Source: Phragmites australis (lineage: Eukaryota > Streptophyta > Magnoliopsida > Poales > Poaceae). From it: a DNA stretch of 64,000 bases. Position numbers and translations under genes: made by a program. How positions within the stretch are numbered: the stretch's first letter is position 1; every line of letters starts with the position of its first letter. The DNA lies in the NCBI RefSeq assembly GCF_958298935.1, contig NC_084943.1:13819001-13883000 (forward strand), in the 5' to 3' direction. The notes under the pieces were generated by a model. That model worked only from the letters and a program-made list of their open reading frames with translations. It made no database searches and was not told the origin of the DNA. Positions 44,440-56,134 of the stretch are shown here, piece by piece.

Positions 44440-44700
44440 GGCCATCGCGTACACCTCTTTCAGCTGGTGGGGCCCAAGGAGGACGCTGGGTGGACAAACT
44501 CTTCGAAGATGTTGGCTCGCCCGAGGCATCCCGGGTGCTGTCGAAGGAGATACTTTGGGACCAAGCCCAGGTGAGAACACCCCTAGGTTCGACCGCACAG
44601 AACCACTAGAAAGCGGTCTGCTTAGCTGTAGCCTCGGCTGCAACCTCTCCTGGTGTGGCGAGGTCTTCGCCATGTAGGGGCTGGAAGGCCTCCGCGCCAT
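44440..44700 (-). pseudogene. Degenerate sense ORF of the A/B/J family (J copy, short)
   Basis: The minus frame has MAKTSPHQERLQPRLQ, GLGPKVSPSTAPGMPRASQHLRR and PSVLLGPHQLKEV, then crosses a deletion junction into the block at 44432. It corresponds to A 13000-13330 and B 21882-21700. The place of gag is kept, but there is no gag domain. Confidence 0.55.
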
Positions 44701-44935
44701 CTGGAGTTTTCGTACCGACCCAAGGTTCTGGGTTGGTCAAGGCCGGAGGAATGCTGTCCCACATGGCAGCGGGGCTGGACGATGTACGCGATGTGCATGC
44801 CTGAGACAGCCACACATATGGTTGCATGGTTGCAATGGTTCATATGGCAGCTAGAGGTAGCGCTTTGGTGGTTTTTTTGGTGGATTCCTACTTCTCTTTA
44901 GCAGTTCAGTGTTTGAGACCCCACGAATGACTCGC

Positions 44936-45822
44936 TGTTGAAGCAAGAGATCATCTTGCCCCAGCAAGTACGACGAGAGTTTCTTCTAAGGAGGAGACTC
45001 AAACTTGGAGATGAACTTTGAAAGGAAGGAACACCACAAATGTATTGATAGTAGAAAAATGGATCAGTCTAGGGGAGTATCACAGCGTGTCTTTGTGTTT
45101 GTGCACCTCTGTGTCCTGTGTGTTGCCCCTTGTGTTGTATTGAGCGTTCTTCTTGTGACCCGTCCCTGCCCAGATGACCACGACCCCCTATTTATAGGGT
45201 GGTACATCACTTAGTGTACAAGTTATCACGATGTACAAATATCTAGGACCTAACCGAATTACTGGGCCTTGTCCTGAATAAATACTTTTTACCCTAAATA
45301 GAAGATAAATATCTATTGTGGTAACTATTGTCATGCCTGCCCCCTGAGGGGTGAGCCGGTCGCCAATTGCGGCTTAGCACTACTCTACTGAGGGTGTTAG
45401 GATGACTTCCATCGCACTGGGGTGTCAGGATAAGCACCACTTGCACCGGCATTAATCGCCCATCATCTTGCATCAAGTCGGTTGCAGGGGGGTGTCCTTT
45501 CTTCCTTGATATTATCTCTGGAGACCTCCTGCATTTTTAGGCTTCGGAAGGCCACACAGGCACCAGAGGGGTGGCCTGAAGGGGTCCGCAGCCTCTGGGG
45601 GCCATGCATCCTGCTGAGAGTCTGGAGGCCGAAGGCTCTGGACGGGGTAGCCGTACCTCCGATTTTTGAGAAGGCCACGTACATACCAGAGGTAGCCCAA
45701 AGGGGCCCGCAGCCTCCAGAAGTTGAGCCTCCTGATGAGGGTCTGGAGACGGAAGGCTCTGGAGGGACCTTTGACAGCAATCTTCAGCCATTGTCCTCAG
45801 GCTGGTTTATTTTCCCCAAACA
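44936..45822 (-). repeat. 5' LTR of J
   Basis: On the plus strand it starts TGTTGAAGC and ends CCCCAAACA, 887 bp. It has two tandem copies of a roughly 120-bp unit at 45535-45770, where the other LTR has one. The TATA box is at 45196-45189 on the minus strand. Confidence 0.88.
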
Positions 45823-45827
45823 ATGAT

Positions 45828-46876
45828 ATGGGGATCCTAGCAGGATGATTGTTTGATGATGGTGCGGGAATGCACGTGCGAGGAATGCATAGTTGGTTTG
45901 TGGTTGTTCATTTGTAGGGTTCTAAGGACTGGTTCTTGAAGCCTGTAACCAAGCTAAACTGCACAACCATAAGGCTTATATGGGTATAGCCCGATCAATT
46001 GATTAGCCACCCCTGTGATTATGTGGGCACCAGTGGACGGTTGAGTGGCACAAGAAGGGGCATCTGCAGTGATAGAATCACTGGTAGCGGTGAAACCTTA
46101 GTGGGTGCCTGCAAGTCGGCGGGAGCTTTGTAAAGGCCTTGTAGTGAGACCCCGACTCCACACCCCAAAAGTGTGAAGCAACACGGGAATCACAACTCGT
46201 GGGGAAAGCTGTGCATACTCAGCAGAGTATCAAACTGATCGATTAGCCATGCTCACAGTAAAGAGTGGGCTTGGACTTCTTCTTGATTAGTTGCGATCAG
46301 GGTTTGGGTATGGTTGATCGGGTAGCCAAGTAATGGAATGATCGAGTGAGTCTTGGTAGTTGGATGGAATCTGATGAGTTATCCTTCTTGTTATAGTTGT
46401 GTCTTCACTCTTAGTAAATAGAATGCCTATTGTTGGAGTCTTAGGTTAAGGTTGCTTAGTACAGTTAACCAGTATCTAAACCTTTCTTAACTTAAGCCCC
46501 ATATCATGCTTTCCTACACTTGCGGAGTACATTATGTACTCACACCCGCTGCTCCCTCTCTTTCGTCCTTCTGTTGTTTAGAAGCCGTCAATTAACTTGC
46601 ATCCTTCGATGGAGACGACTTTGACCCGGAGCTCCTTTTCTATATTGGTGTGCCCTCGGTTGATGCCCGTGGAAGATGGAAGACCCTCTAGCGCTGGAGT
46701 TTATCTTATCTACTGTGTTTTCCTTCTAGATCCTCAAATTCTTTTGTAAAAAGTTATAACATTATTGTAATAAGGGCACTGTGATGATACACTTATGATG
46801 TAACACATTTATGAAAACTTGATCCTAGCATACATGTGTTGTACCTAGTTTTGTTCCTTTAAAACTATGTGTTACA
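45828..46876 (+). repeat. 5' LTR of C, right part
   Basis: It continues the LTR after J and ends ACTATGTGTTACA just before the PBS. A 200-bp part (46375-46580) recurs at 63789-64000 as the end of C's other LTR, with many transitions. Confidence 0.85.
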
Positions 46877-46880
46877 GAAG

Positions 46881-46893
46881 TGGTATTAGAGCC
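46881..46893 (+). other. PBS of element C
   Basis: TGGTATTAGAGCC matches the initiator Met tRNA primer site TGGTATCAGAGCC with one C-to-T change, four bases after the LTR end. Confidence 0.88.
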
Positions 46894-47053
46894 ATGTTGA
46901 CCGTAGGTCGCAGCTTAGATAGAAAGGATGTGTTAAGGACTTATGTTTGTACAAACAACTTTTATAAAATTATTTTCCTTTCAGTTTTTTCTTACTATGT
47001 CTACTGCTCTTTATAAAATTGTTACTAATTTTCTGTCTTCTTCAAAATTTTAG

Positions 47054-47785
47054 ATAGCCCGCACAAAGATCACTCCGCACAAGCGTGTCCTGGTTCATGA
47101 TCAGATTCCCACTGGTGTTGTCTAGGCACACCAACCCCCTACCGAGTTCCACTCCAAGGACAGCACACCGGCTACTTCGCCCATATGCTTTGGTACCTGC
47201 TTTAGGGTTTGGGCTTCCACGACACCCCAGACTACAATGGAGTCAAAGTTCCCCTTGGAGACCGTGGTACTGCTGGATAGTGGAGGTTACATGGTTGAGA
47301 ATGCTACTAACGACGGTCTTCATCGAGTTCCCTCCGCCATCGCCCCTAGAGCTACCTTCGAGGCTGGGATCAAGGACACCACCCACCAGGCTCTAGCTAT
47401 TCTCTGTTGGGAGAATAGACAGGTTCTTCACCTCTCTCAGTTCGGCAAGTTCCCACAATACTTGACCGGCAGTCCGGAGGTCATCTTTGTTCCTATCAAT
47501 AATGAACTAGATGGCTGTATGAGAGAACAGCTTTGCCTCACTTTCGCCCTGTATGTGGAGCTTGACAGAGCCCTCGACGAGCTGGAGGATATGCATTAGC
47601 GTCATGCGGAGTAGGAGCAGAGCATCCACGAGCTTTAGATTCTGCTAGAGGACCCTGACCAATTCCCTAAGGAGGCTCCTAAGAGACCCGTGGATGCACC
47701 ACCTCGTTCCCCCTCATGCAAGAGGCTTCGTTTGGAGGCTGCAGCAAGTCTAGCAGGTTCGGCAAGTCCAGTAGGCAAGGAGTAG
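47054..47785 (+). pseudogene. Pre-gag ORF of element C
   Basis: The likely start codon is now ATA (47054, followed by Ala-Arg-Thr-Lys). Early frames are shifted, and the main block 47237-47599 has APRATFEAGIKDTTHQALAI, FGKFPQYLTGSPEVIFVPIN and ELDRALDELEDMH. It is followed by a stop and then RLRLEAAA up to the TAG at 47783. It is the homolog of E's 3327-2580. Function unknown; probably a helical protein encoded between PBS and gag. Confidence 0.7.
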
Positions 47786-48070
47786 TGTCGTGCTAGGAGG
47801 ATGTCCTTAGCATAATAAATCATTTAGTCCCATGTGTTTCTGTTGCTCTGTGTCGTCTATTTGTGTGTGTGATGTGAACTTTGTCATTAGTTGGATCTTT
47901 ACATGAGTGTTGGTGTAATGTGGGGGTTCTTATTTTTCGTACTATTCCTCTACATTTCATCAGTTATTAATATAATAATGTTGGGAGTCCTTTCTTTCTT
48001 TCGTGCTATATCTGTTCTTGTCTTGTTTTTTCGCCCTTGCTTTTCTATTACGTTCCCCACTCATATCTTG
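47786..48070 (+). other. Linker between pre-gag ORF and gag of C
   Basis: This is a T/G-rich non-coding stretch with no further signal. Confidence 0.5.
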
Positions 48071-49156
48071 GCTACCAGTTGGTGGTGAACACCAGGCGTG
48101 GCAACAACAACACCAACACCAACAATGTCAACAACAATAACACCAATGCCAACCAGTACGACCTTCCACCCCTCCCCACTCTCTGATGGATGCCAACCAA
48201 ATGATGACAATACTCCAAGGTCTGGTGCAGGCTATAACCAATAACCAACAACCTCAAGTCCAACAAGCACCACCACAATAGCCATAGTCCAGGCTCAGGA
48301 TTGACCTAAGTACTCAGCCACCCACCTTCTCGTAGGCAATTGAACCCATGGAGGCTGATGACTGGCTGAAGAATATTGAGAGCAAGCTGCAGATGGCCTA
48401 GTGTACCAAAAGAGAAAGAGTTCTCTTCACCCCTCACCAGCTTATTGGGCCAGCACAAGAATGGTGGATAGCCTACACTGCCGCTCACGTCGATCCCCAA
48501 GAGATCACATGGCCAGAGTTCCGAAAGAGTTTCTATGCTCATCATGTCCCTGCAAGACAAGTGAAACTGAAGAGGAAGGAGTTCCTCAGTCTGAAGCAAG
48601 GACCCATGACAGTGAGAGAGTACCTCACCAAGTTTACCTAGCCCTCTCGCTATGCCCCCAATGATATTGATACTGATGAGAAGAAGCAGGACTGTTTCCT
48701 TGAGGGTGTCAACACAGAACTACAATATGCCCTCTTGGCTAACAATACCCTAGTTTTTAGAAGCTGGTGAATAGAGCTTTGATCATGGAGAAGAAGAGAT
48801 AGAATTTGGGAGAAGAATGCAAGTGAAGCCTGCATGTTTAGTCTTAAGGCAGCAACACCCTTCCCCGTTTCAACCCCCTACTATAGGTCCTATGTTCCGC
48901 AAGGGAGGACTAAGTCAGCAGCAGAGGCCACCGCAGAAGATGTCCAATCAGGTTGCATGTGCGTACAAGCCGCCAGTGTAGTAGTAGCAACAGCAGCAGT
49001 CGCATCCTAACTTTCAACAGCAGCGACCTAACAACAACAAGCAACCCCAGTAGCAGAATCACACTGGTCAAGGATCAGGCAACATTAGCCTGTGTTTCAG
49101 CCGCGGCAACTTCGGACACCTTGCCAACAAGTGTCCCAAGAAGTAGCAAGGTCAAG
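48071..49156 (+). pseudogene. Gag of element C
   Basis: An Asn/Thr-rich N-terminal stretch (48100-48160) precedes the Retrotrans_gag core (48345-48770): EPMEADDWLKNIESKLQM, PAQEWW.AYTAAHVD, WPEFRKSFYAHHVPARQV and KRKEFLSLKQGPMTV. A Gln-rich region follows, then a zinc knuckle at about 49090-49140, C-F-S-R-G....H....C, with Arg for the second Cys. Several TAG codons lie where CAG or TGG is expected. The order and sequence match E's gag. Confidence 0.82.
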
Positions 49157-49680
49157 CACAGACTCAGGGCAACAATCAGCAGCAACCCTGGCAAAATGCT
49201 ATGCATGGTCACGTTAATCATGTTGCAGTGGAAGAAGCCTAGGATGCTCTTGACATAGTGCTGGGTATGTTTTCTGCAAACTCTCACCTCGCTACACTTT
49301 CATTCGATTATGGTGCTATGAATTATTTCATATCATCCTAGCTAGTTCTTCTGGAGGAGAAATGGAATCAAGACATGTATGCCCAAAAATAAGTGTATGC
49401 ATAAGGGGGGAAGATTTTCTTGCAAACCTCATCATTCTATAATCCAAGGGAATTGATATCATACTAGGAATGGACTGGTTAACTAAGTACAATGGAATCC
49501 TTGGATTTGCTATGAAGTAAGTATAGTTGACACACACGGATGGTACTAAGGTGGAGTTCCAAGCCACGGCGAAGTCAGCTGTCAACGCTAGTCTCAACAA
49601 TGCCAATGTTGTAGAAGATAGCAGAGTGGTCAGTGAATTTCCCGACGTCTTTTCAGAAGATTTGCCAGTATGCCACTAGA
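49157..49680 (+). pseudogene. Protease of element C
   Basis: LGMFSANSHLATLSFDYGAM (about 49260-49320) is the protease start with DYGA for DSGA, followed by a TAG. Downstream, DIILGMDWL.KYNGI-type sequence is readable near 49455-49500, and FPDVFSEDLP near 49640. The frame is interrupted and no function is possible. Confidence 0.75.
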
Positions 49681-50200
49681 TCATGAAGTTAAGTTCGTCA
49701 TTGAGGTAGTACATGGAACGACTCCTATATATAAGAGACTATATAGAATAGATGTCAATCAGTTGGCTGAGCTCAAGTAGCAAATCCAAGAGCTACTAGA
49801 CAAAGGATCGAACACAAAAAATGTGTATAGATTATTGAGCCCTTAATAAAGTAATAATCAAGAACAAGTATCCTCTACCCCACATTGAAGATCTATTTGA
49901 TCAGTTGAACGGAGCATGTGTGTTCTCCATGATCAATCTTCAGTCTAGGTATCATCAGTTGAAGATTCGCTCCTCAAATATTCATAAGACTGTGTTCGTT
50001 ACTTGATATGGTCTGTATGAGTACAAAATAATGTCTTTCGGATTGACAAATGCTCCGGCCTACTTCATGCATCTGATGAATAAGGTCTTCATGGAGTATT
50101 TGGATAAGTTCATCGTGGTATTTATTGTCGACATCCTTATTTACTCCAAGAAAGAAGAAGAGCACAACACCTAAGGTTGGTACTGCAGAAGCTCAGAGAG
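49681..50200 (+). pseudogene. Reverse transcriptase of element C, with internal deletion
   Basis: MPLDHEVKFVIEVV, then IYKRLYRIDVNQLAELK and QIQELLDKG are followed directly by sequence for TQKMCIDY.ALNKV. The usual segment with SSSPWGAP is therefore missing (about 65 bp compared with E). Then come [18 protein letters not shown] and [15 protein letters not shown], and the catalytic box reads FIVDILI instead of F.DD (about 50120). Stops occur too. Confidence 0.8.
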
Positions 50201-50985
50201 AACTAGCTATATGCCAAGTTGAGCAAGTGTGAGTTCTGGTTGAAGAAAGTTCTCTTCCTAGGTCATATTATATCAGCAGGTGGTGTATCTATGGACCCAT
50301 CCAAAGTGAGGGATGTTCTGAGATGGAAACCATTGCAAAATGTTTCGAAGATCTGTAGTTTCTTGGGTCTAGCAAGTTATTTTTGTCAGTTCATAGAAGG
50401 TTTCCCCAAGATAGCGAAACCAATGATAGAACTGTTAGAGAAAGGAGCAGAGTTTAAGTGGACAGCCGCTTAAGAAGCTAGTTTCAATGAGTTGAAGAAA
50501 ATATTAACCTCAGCTCTAGTACTGATCATGCCTGACACTCAGAAGCCATTTTTTGTGTATTGTGATGCATCTCGTCAAGGTTTAGGATGTGTGCTCATGC
50601 AAGAGGGTCATGTGGTAGCATATGCATCTATGAAGTTAAGGAAACATGAAGAGAACTACCCGACACATGACTTGGAAATAGCTGCTATGGTGCATGCACT
50701 CAAGATCTAGAGACTCTATCTAATAGGTCAAGAGTGTGAGATCTATTCAAATAATAAGAGCTAGAAGTATATCTTCCCCCAACCTGATCTTAACCTCAGA
50801 CAACGCAGATGGTTAGAACTTATCAAAGATTACAACTTGGGAATCAACTATCACCTAGGAAAGCCAAACATATTGCCCATCGGAGAATCCTTCACGTACA
50901 TTAGGGCTACCAAATTTGTCGTGTGCACCATATTTCTGATGAGAAGGGAAGAAATATCTTTAGGAACTGTAGAAAAACTTATCAT
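50201..50985 (+). pseudogene. RT thumb and RNase H of element C
   Basis: [19 protein letters not shown] (50219-50280) and SKICSFLGLASYFCQFIEGF lead into RNase [39 protein letters not shown] and, after a TAG, YLIGQECEIYSNNKS and QRRWLELIKDYNLGINYH. The end at GKPNILPI is decayed from the expected KANVVADAL. Integrase is entirely missing; the next bases belong to the repeat module. Confidence 0.83.
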
Positions 50986-51425
50986 GTCACTGAGTGCCTG
51001 AGAGTTAAGACATTTTTCACTCGAAAGCTCCCTAAGATACTCCAAAGAAATAAAGGCTGAACACTTGTTTCAAGATTCATGAGAAGATTCACAGTCATAC
51101 ATAGGCACTGCAGTAGAAATAGGGATCTTTCATTTAACAAGATTTTGAGCTCCTTTATAGATAAGCTAAGGGAAAGAGAAATACAAGAAGACCTAACAGA
51201 TCTACTTGATGAATAGGAAGGAGAGACTTCCTTGACTCTCTCCAACCATCAACGCGAACGGAGAGGATGGTGTCAGATGCTCTGGCCCCCTGCTGAACAC
51301 ACCGGTGTCGTTGGTCGATCATCAACATCTCGTTGATGATAGGGTTTGAGAGAGGCATTGGCTCCCTATTGTCATCATTATGTCAATGCTCTGGCTACTC
51401 TCTTTGGCTGTTCTTGAGGGGGGTA
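50986..51425 (+). repeat. Repeat module copy 2 (similar to 4484-5033)
   Basis: From about 51010 the plus strand matches the minus strand of 5020-4780, with a peptide FIDKLREREIQEDL followed by LLDE and a Ser/Leu segment. It sits between C's RNase H and element D. It may belong to C (then also near E) or to a separate broken insertion. Confidence 0.5.
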
Positions 51426-52261
51426 TGTCCTGATCTTCCAAAGGTAATGTGATAAGTTGATTGATGTTGTTTCAAAGTTGATGATCCAAAGGCTCTGACC
51501 AGAACATATCGAGAAATCTCGCAACCACTACACCACTACTCTATTGTTATCAACCATGCCAAAACATGGTTGATCTAGCCAAGAAGGATTTTCCTACAAG
51601 CAAATTTAGAACACAAGCAAGAACACAATAGATACAATCAGAATAATTATAATTAGCAATGAAGAACTCGAAGTTGGGGTTCCACAAACCGAACAAGTGG
51701 CTAAATAGTCTAAACTAGAATAATTTAAGAAAAACCCGAGTCTAAACAATGTCAACTATGGAATATATATAGGGGGCATGTGAAAAGGTCGACCTAGGGG
51801 TGTGCGGTCATGGGGAGACATGTACGCAACTTGGACTCGGATCTCGTCATGCTTACAAGATCAAACATGGTCCAAATGATGACATACACATTAGTTTATT
51901 GACTCTGACTAATTCCTAAAAAATCTAAGGGTGAATCAATTTTAAAGGTCTCATCATAAGCTTTCCAAAAAGTCCAAGAACACCTCAATTGGACTTAGTA
52001 TGCGAAAGTTATGCCCGTTTTATTGACGTGCTGTCCTGAGACTCTGAACCGAATTTGGAGTCTGACTTGAGATTGACTTGAAGTCCGAGTAGACTTGGCC
52101 TTCGAGGAGTGCTGTCTATGTAAGCTTGTAATGCTTCTCCCATATTCCAAAACAACAAAACATCACAAAAATTTAGTAGCAATCTATCCTTTACCAAGAA
52201 AACATGAATAGCGAGAAACGAGTTCACCTTGTGCGTATCCAAAGGAGTGATGTCCTCATCA
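51426..52261 (-). repeat. 3' LTR of D (starts within the pol reading frame)
   Basis: On the minus strand it opens TGATGAGGACATC and ends TCAGGACA, 836 bp. The 126-codon frame 52389-52009 crosses the boundary (DDEDITPLDTHKVNSFLA), so the pol C-terminus is encoded by the LTR, as in H. Confidence 0.75.
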
Positions 52262-52389
52262 TCCTCCCCATCTTTACAAGAAATGATACTTGGTTTGCGT
52301 ATAGCATTATCTTGCTCATAAACTTCTACACAAAGCAAAATACGCAAGGAACTCCTCTTATGTAATATCATAGGTTCTTTATCAAACAA

Positions 52390-52977
52390 TTGGAATTGTC
52401 TTGAAATGATTGTACCTAATCATAATTTACCACAATAGATAACATGGTACAATGTATGTATCTGTCACTTCTTTGTCCCCTTCTTTATAAGAAGTGATAT
52501 TGCATGGAATCCTATTATCAATTTGCATTTTCTATACAAAGAAAGGTGAAGCAATAGTTGTGATATATGGTAGCAGCCAACATCACTCCCATTCTCAAGA
52601 ACTTCTAGAACAAATATAAACTCAATGCACCATATATTCTAATTTATCATTGTATTTGCCAATAACATGAAAGTATTTTGTGACAAGCATGACAAGTCAG
52701 AATTAAGCTTTAATTACTCATATAAATTATTTAGATCACAAATAACATCAAATTCAATATAACCTAACATATTTACATAATATAACAATTTTGCCTTGTT
52801 TGCTCATTAGTAATGCGTTGAACATGTTTGATTTCTGAACAACTTTTATGGTAAAACATAATTAACACATTCATACACAAGTTGTGGTTGTGATATAAGT
52901 GAAGAATTACCACACAACTCTTCTTTATCACAAAGAAGAGGAGGCAAATCATTTTTTGATAAAGATAAATTAGGAAT
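52390..52977 (-). other. A/T-rich stretch of D without pol
   Basis: RT, RNase H and integrase should lie here but are absent. The sequence is A/T-rich with no conserved motif. It could be a highly decayed remnant or an inserted fragment. Confidence 0.45.
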
Positions 52978-53223
52978 TTATTCCACTAACATTTGCTCTA
53001 CATTAGCATCATTTGTGGATAATTTCTGCACATCAAGATAATTCTCACCCTGAGCAATTTTAGTACTTTTTTTCATTATCATAAATTTCAGCAAGGCAGG
53101 ATTTAGTGGTGAGTATAACACATTCTTGCTGATTTTCAGATGCTTGCTCTTGCTCTTTTCACTCATTTTCAGCTATCTTTTTTCACATTTTATAATTTTA
53201 TCAGGAGTTAAAAGGTAGAAAAT

Positions 53224-53638
53224 TTATTTTCTTTCCTTTTGCATAGGGGTGCACTTATTACTGCTACCATAATGCGTTGCATCAATATCAAACTCCCATG
53301 GTCGTCCTAACGAAAGAGAGCATGCTTGCATGGGCACTGCATCGAAATCATCACAATCATCGTATGATCCTATAGAAAAAAGGATCCTAGCTATTTGCAT
53401 TACCTTCACCTTACTGATGTTGTTGAACCACTGAATGTGGTATGGTTGAGGATCTGTTCTTGTCAGCAAGTCAAGCTTCTTGATCAATTCTGAACTTAAA
53501 AAATTGTTACGGCTCCCTCCATCAATAATGATATGAATACAATAATTCTTCACTGTGAGGAACATCTGAAATAAACTGTAACATTGTAGCTATTCTTCTT
53601 GCACTATTTGAGTGCTTAACACTGCACAATGAGCGTCT
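53224..53638 (-). pseudogene. Protease fragment of D
   Basis: On the minus strand HIIIDGGSRNNFLSSELI carries the DGGS active site, followed by HPYHIQWFNN-like and ARILFSIGSYDD, MQACSLSLGRPWEFDIDAT. The H protease at 59641-60000 has the same order (ACSLLLGQPWEFDTDAT). The frame of 113 codons is intact. Upstream gag is cut at 53640. Confidence 0.8.
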
Positions 53639-53640
53639 GT

Positions 53641-54473
53641 TGTGAGATCATGTGATGAAAAATTGGTTTGAATGATGAAATTGGCCAAAACAAAGTGATT
53701 TAACATAATAAAATTAGGATGGATAGCATAGATGGTTTGATCCGCTATTGGTAGTCGGGTTTGCTTATGTTAGCGTGTTGGTTTTGCTTGGAGTTTGCAT
53801 GGTGTTGCGTGAACTGATATTGAGTTAAGTCAGGAAGGACTTGTGCTCGTACTTGTTTGCTATTTGACTCATGTGCAGGTTTTGCTCGAAGGTGATTTGG
53901 TTGATGACGGGATCAGAACTAGGTTCAGGGAGAAACTGAGATTCTAGTGATCGATGATGTCATGTGGGATGTTCGGCCTAGAGAATAGTGTACGTGAAGA
54001 TAAGGTTGCATGCGTGCGACTAGGAACATTGTGAAGAAGGGCAGATGTACACGAGCTCGTGGGCAACCAGATTGTATGTTCGAATGATGGAGTTGTTCGA
54101 GTACATGGCGAGATTAGGCTACAGTCTAATTGGTCAAAGAGTCTGGTCCCATAAGAAATCGAGTGCTAGTCAGACTTGTACTTGAGCACGAGTTAGATTC
54201 GGTTATGGGCGGACGTGTTTTGGTATTGTTTGTGTCCAAGTATGATACAACCAGTATTTTTTCCAAACAAAGGTTTGTTTGGAGGACTATATATTGAGGT
54301 GTGTGTACTAAGAACAAGATCAGATTTAGACTTTTGATCTAGAGAGTAGATCTGTCTAAAGTTTTGGGATTTTGTGAAAATCATTGGGATGCTTTGTAGA
54401 AGCATCTTGTAAACTCGCTAGTGCAATGAAGAATCAAGTTTCATAAGTTGATTAGTTGCTGGTTGTGACACCC
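53641..54473 (+). repeat. LTR-like repeat L, copy 2
   Basis: It starts TGTGAGATCA as copy 1 does and matches 9340-10270 along its length, including TATATATT at 54288-54295. Its 3' third (about 470 bp in copy 1) is missing because the C 3' LTR starts at 54474. Confidence 0.65.
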
Positions 54474-54888
54474 TAAATTTTCAGCTTTTACAATAGTTTA
54501 AAATTTTGCTAGAATTAAGTAGGAGCTGTAATTTTTAACCAAATAGAAAGAAATTATTTTCTGAATTTAAATTTGTCATAGGTTATAGTTTAGTTTGTTG
54601 CATTCATGCTACAATAATTGTAATAGGGTTTTATGCTTCAAAAATGTTTGCAAAAGATTGCTAGAAGTCGCTGTTTAAAACTTCTTTTGAAAATAGTTCA
54701 AAATCAAAAATATCAAATGCTTCTCGGGCCGATTCCTCCCCTAAGTCTGGCCCAACCTTCTCCCTTCCCCACTCCTCACCCCCCACGTGCGTCGCCTCAT
54801 TCTCCCACGCAGGGCCTTGGGCCGGCCTACCCCGTTCCCGAGCCAACTGTTTCCACAACACCCGAGCCGCCCCCTCCCGCCCTCTCTC
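54474..54888 (+). repeat. 3' LTR of C, left part
   Basis: TGTGACACCCTAAATTTT and what follows match 39931-40383 of the 5' LTR. It is interrupted after CCCTCTCTC by element H. No polypurine tract precedes it, because repeat L abuts. Confidence 0.8.
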
Positions 54889-55820
54889 TGATGAGTCCAT
54901 GGTTCCTTCAGATACGATCAATACTACTAATATTCCTCAAATCATATAAGGTCTAATTACAAGAGCACGTGCACGACAATTAAACCACTAGGTGAACTCG
55001 TTCCCTGCTGTTCATACTGTCTTGGATGGGTTGCTACTGAATCTTTGTGATGTTTTATTGCTTAGGAACATGGGAAAAGCACCACAACCTTATCTGGATG
55101 TCATCCCTCAAAAGACAAGTCTACTTAGACAAGAAGCTATGCTCTACTCGCAGTCGTGGTCGTGGTCGAAGTCGTGGTCATGGTCAAAGTCGTGGTCGTG
55201 TTCGTGGTCGAGTCCCAAGACAACACGTCAATAAAACGGGCATAACTCTCACACAAGGAGTCCAATTGGGGCTATTGACGAGACCTTTTCAATGCATCTG
55301 GTCGCACCATTAGATTCCTTATATATTAGTCGAACTTGAAGGAATAATGTACTGTGTCACCATTTTGGACCCTATTGGGTCTTGTAATTGTGTCGGGGTC
55401 GAAGTCCAGGTTGTGCACGCCTCTTCCCATGGCTGCACAACCCTAAGTCGACCTCCTCACGTCCCCCCTATATATAAATAGTAGCCATCATAGTTTAGGC
55501 TTGGGATTAGCTTAGATTATTCTGTTTTAGATAGTTTCGTTGTTTATCGGTTTGTTGAACCGCAACTCGAGAATTTCATTGTTAGTTAGCAATATTCAGA
55601 TTGCATCTACCTGGTATTGCTTATGTTCTCGATTCGCTTGCAGGAAAAGCCTTGTTGGAGAGGTCAACCGCGTCGTGGCATGGTTGATAACCACAGAGTA
55701 GTGGTGTAATGTTGCGAGGGTTCTCGATCTTTCCTGGTCAGAGCCTTTGGATCATCAACATCAAAACTCCACCAATCAACTTATCATATTATCTTTGGAA
55801 GATCGAGAAAACGTGCATCA
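54889..55820 (+). repeat. 5' LTR of H
   Basis: TGATGAGTCC...GTGCATCA, 932 bp. Its first 260 bp still translate as the pol C-terminus in other frames. A (TGGTCG)n-like run lies at 55147-55208 and a TATATAAATA box at 55469-55480. The end lies two bases before the PBS. Confidence 0.87.
55469..55480 (+). promoter_or_regulatory. TATA box of the H LTR
   Basis: CCCTATATATAAATAG is at the usual place, about 340 bp before the LTR end. The 3' LTR has the decayed form TATATATACA near 63479. Confidence 0.65.
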
Positions 55821-55822
55821 AG

Positions 55823-55835
55823 TGGTATCAGAGCC
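55823..55835 (+). other. PBS of element H
   Basis: TGGTATCAGAGCC is a perfect match to the initiator Met tRNA primer site consensus. Confidence 0.9.
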
Positions 55836-56134
55836 TCAGTTGCCCATTAGGTAATCTCAATTATCCCTTTTGTTTCGTCAAGTTTCATTACCTAGAGTCC
55901 AAAAAATTGCCCCACAAAAAAAGGATTAGATCTTAGTTTTCTGTTGTCCAAACCACTTTGTGCCCTTCGCAATTTTGTTTTTAGTTTTCACGTTGTTGAG
56001 TTTGAGTCCATCGTTTGTGTCTTTATTGCTGGTCAAGTCATCGTGTTCTAGTTTCTAGCGTTGAGTTTTTGCTAATTTAGTCATCGAGTTACTCGGCTTG
56101 CCCTAGTCTGCTATAGCCGAGTTTATGTCCTTGC

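Larger units (their letters stand above)
41926..45822 (-). mobile_element. Non-autonomous Tat-like LTR element J inserted in the C LTR
   Basis: Two direct LTR copies (41926-42691 and 44936-45822) flank 2.2 kb. The flanking pentamers are ATGGT (41921-41925) and ATGAT (45823-45827), a one-mismatch target-site duplication. Orientation is minus: the Tat-type PBS (GCGAGTCATTCGTGGGGTC) lies at 44935-44916 and the LTR TATA boxes read on the minus strand (45196-45189). No gag-pol is encoded. It is the same family as A and B, internally deleted. Confidence 0.88.
51426..53640 (-). mobile_element. CRM-like element D, 5'-truncated with pol deletion
   Basis: On the minus strand, a protease fragment (53565-53224) and its C-terminal linker (53166-52978), an A/T-rich gap without RT/RH/IN, a PPT-like GGGGAGGA and an LTR (52261-51426) follow each other. 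Protease and LTR are homologous to element H. The right side is cut by repeat L at 53641. Confidence 0.75.
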
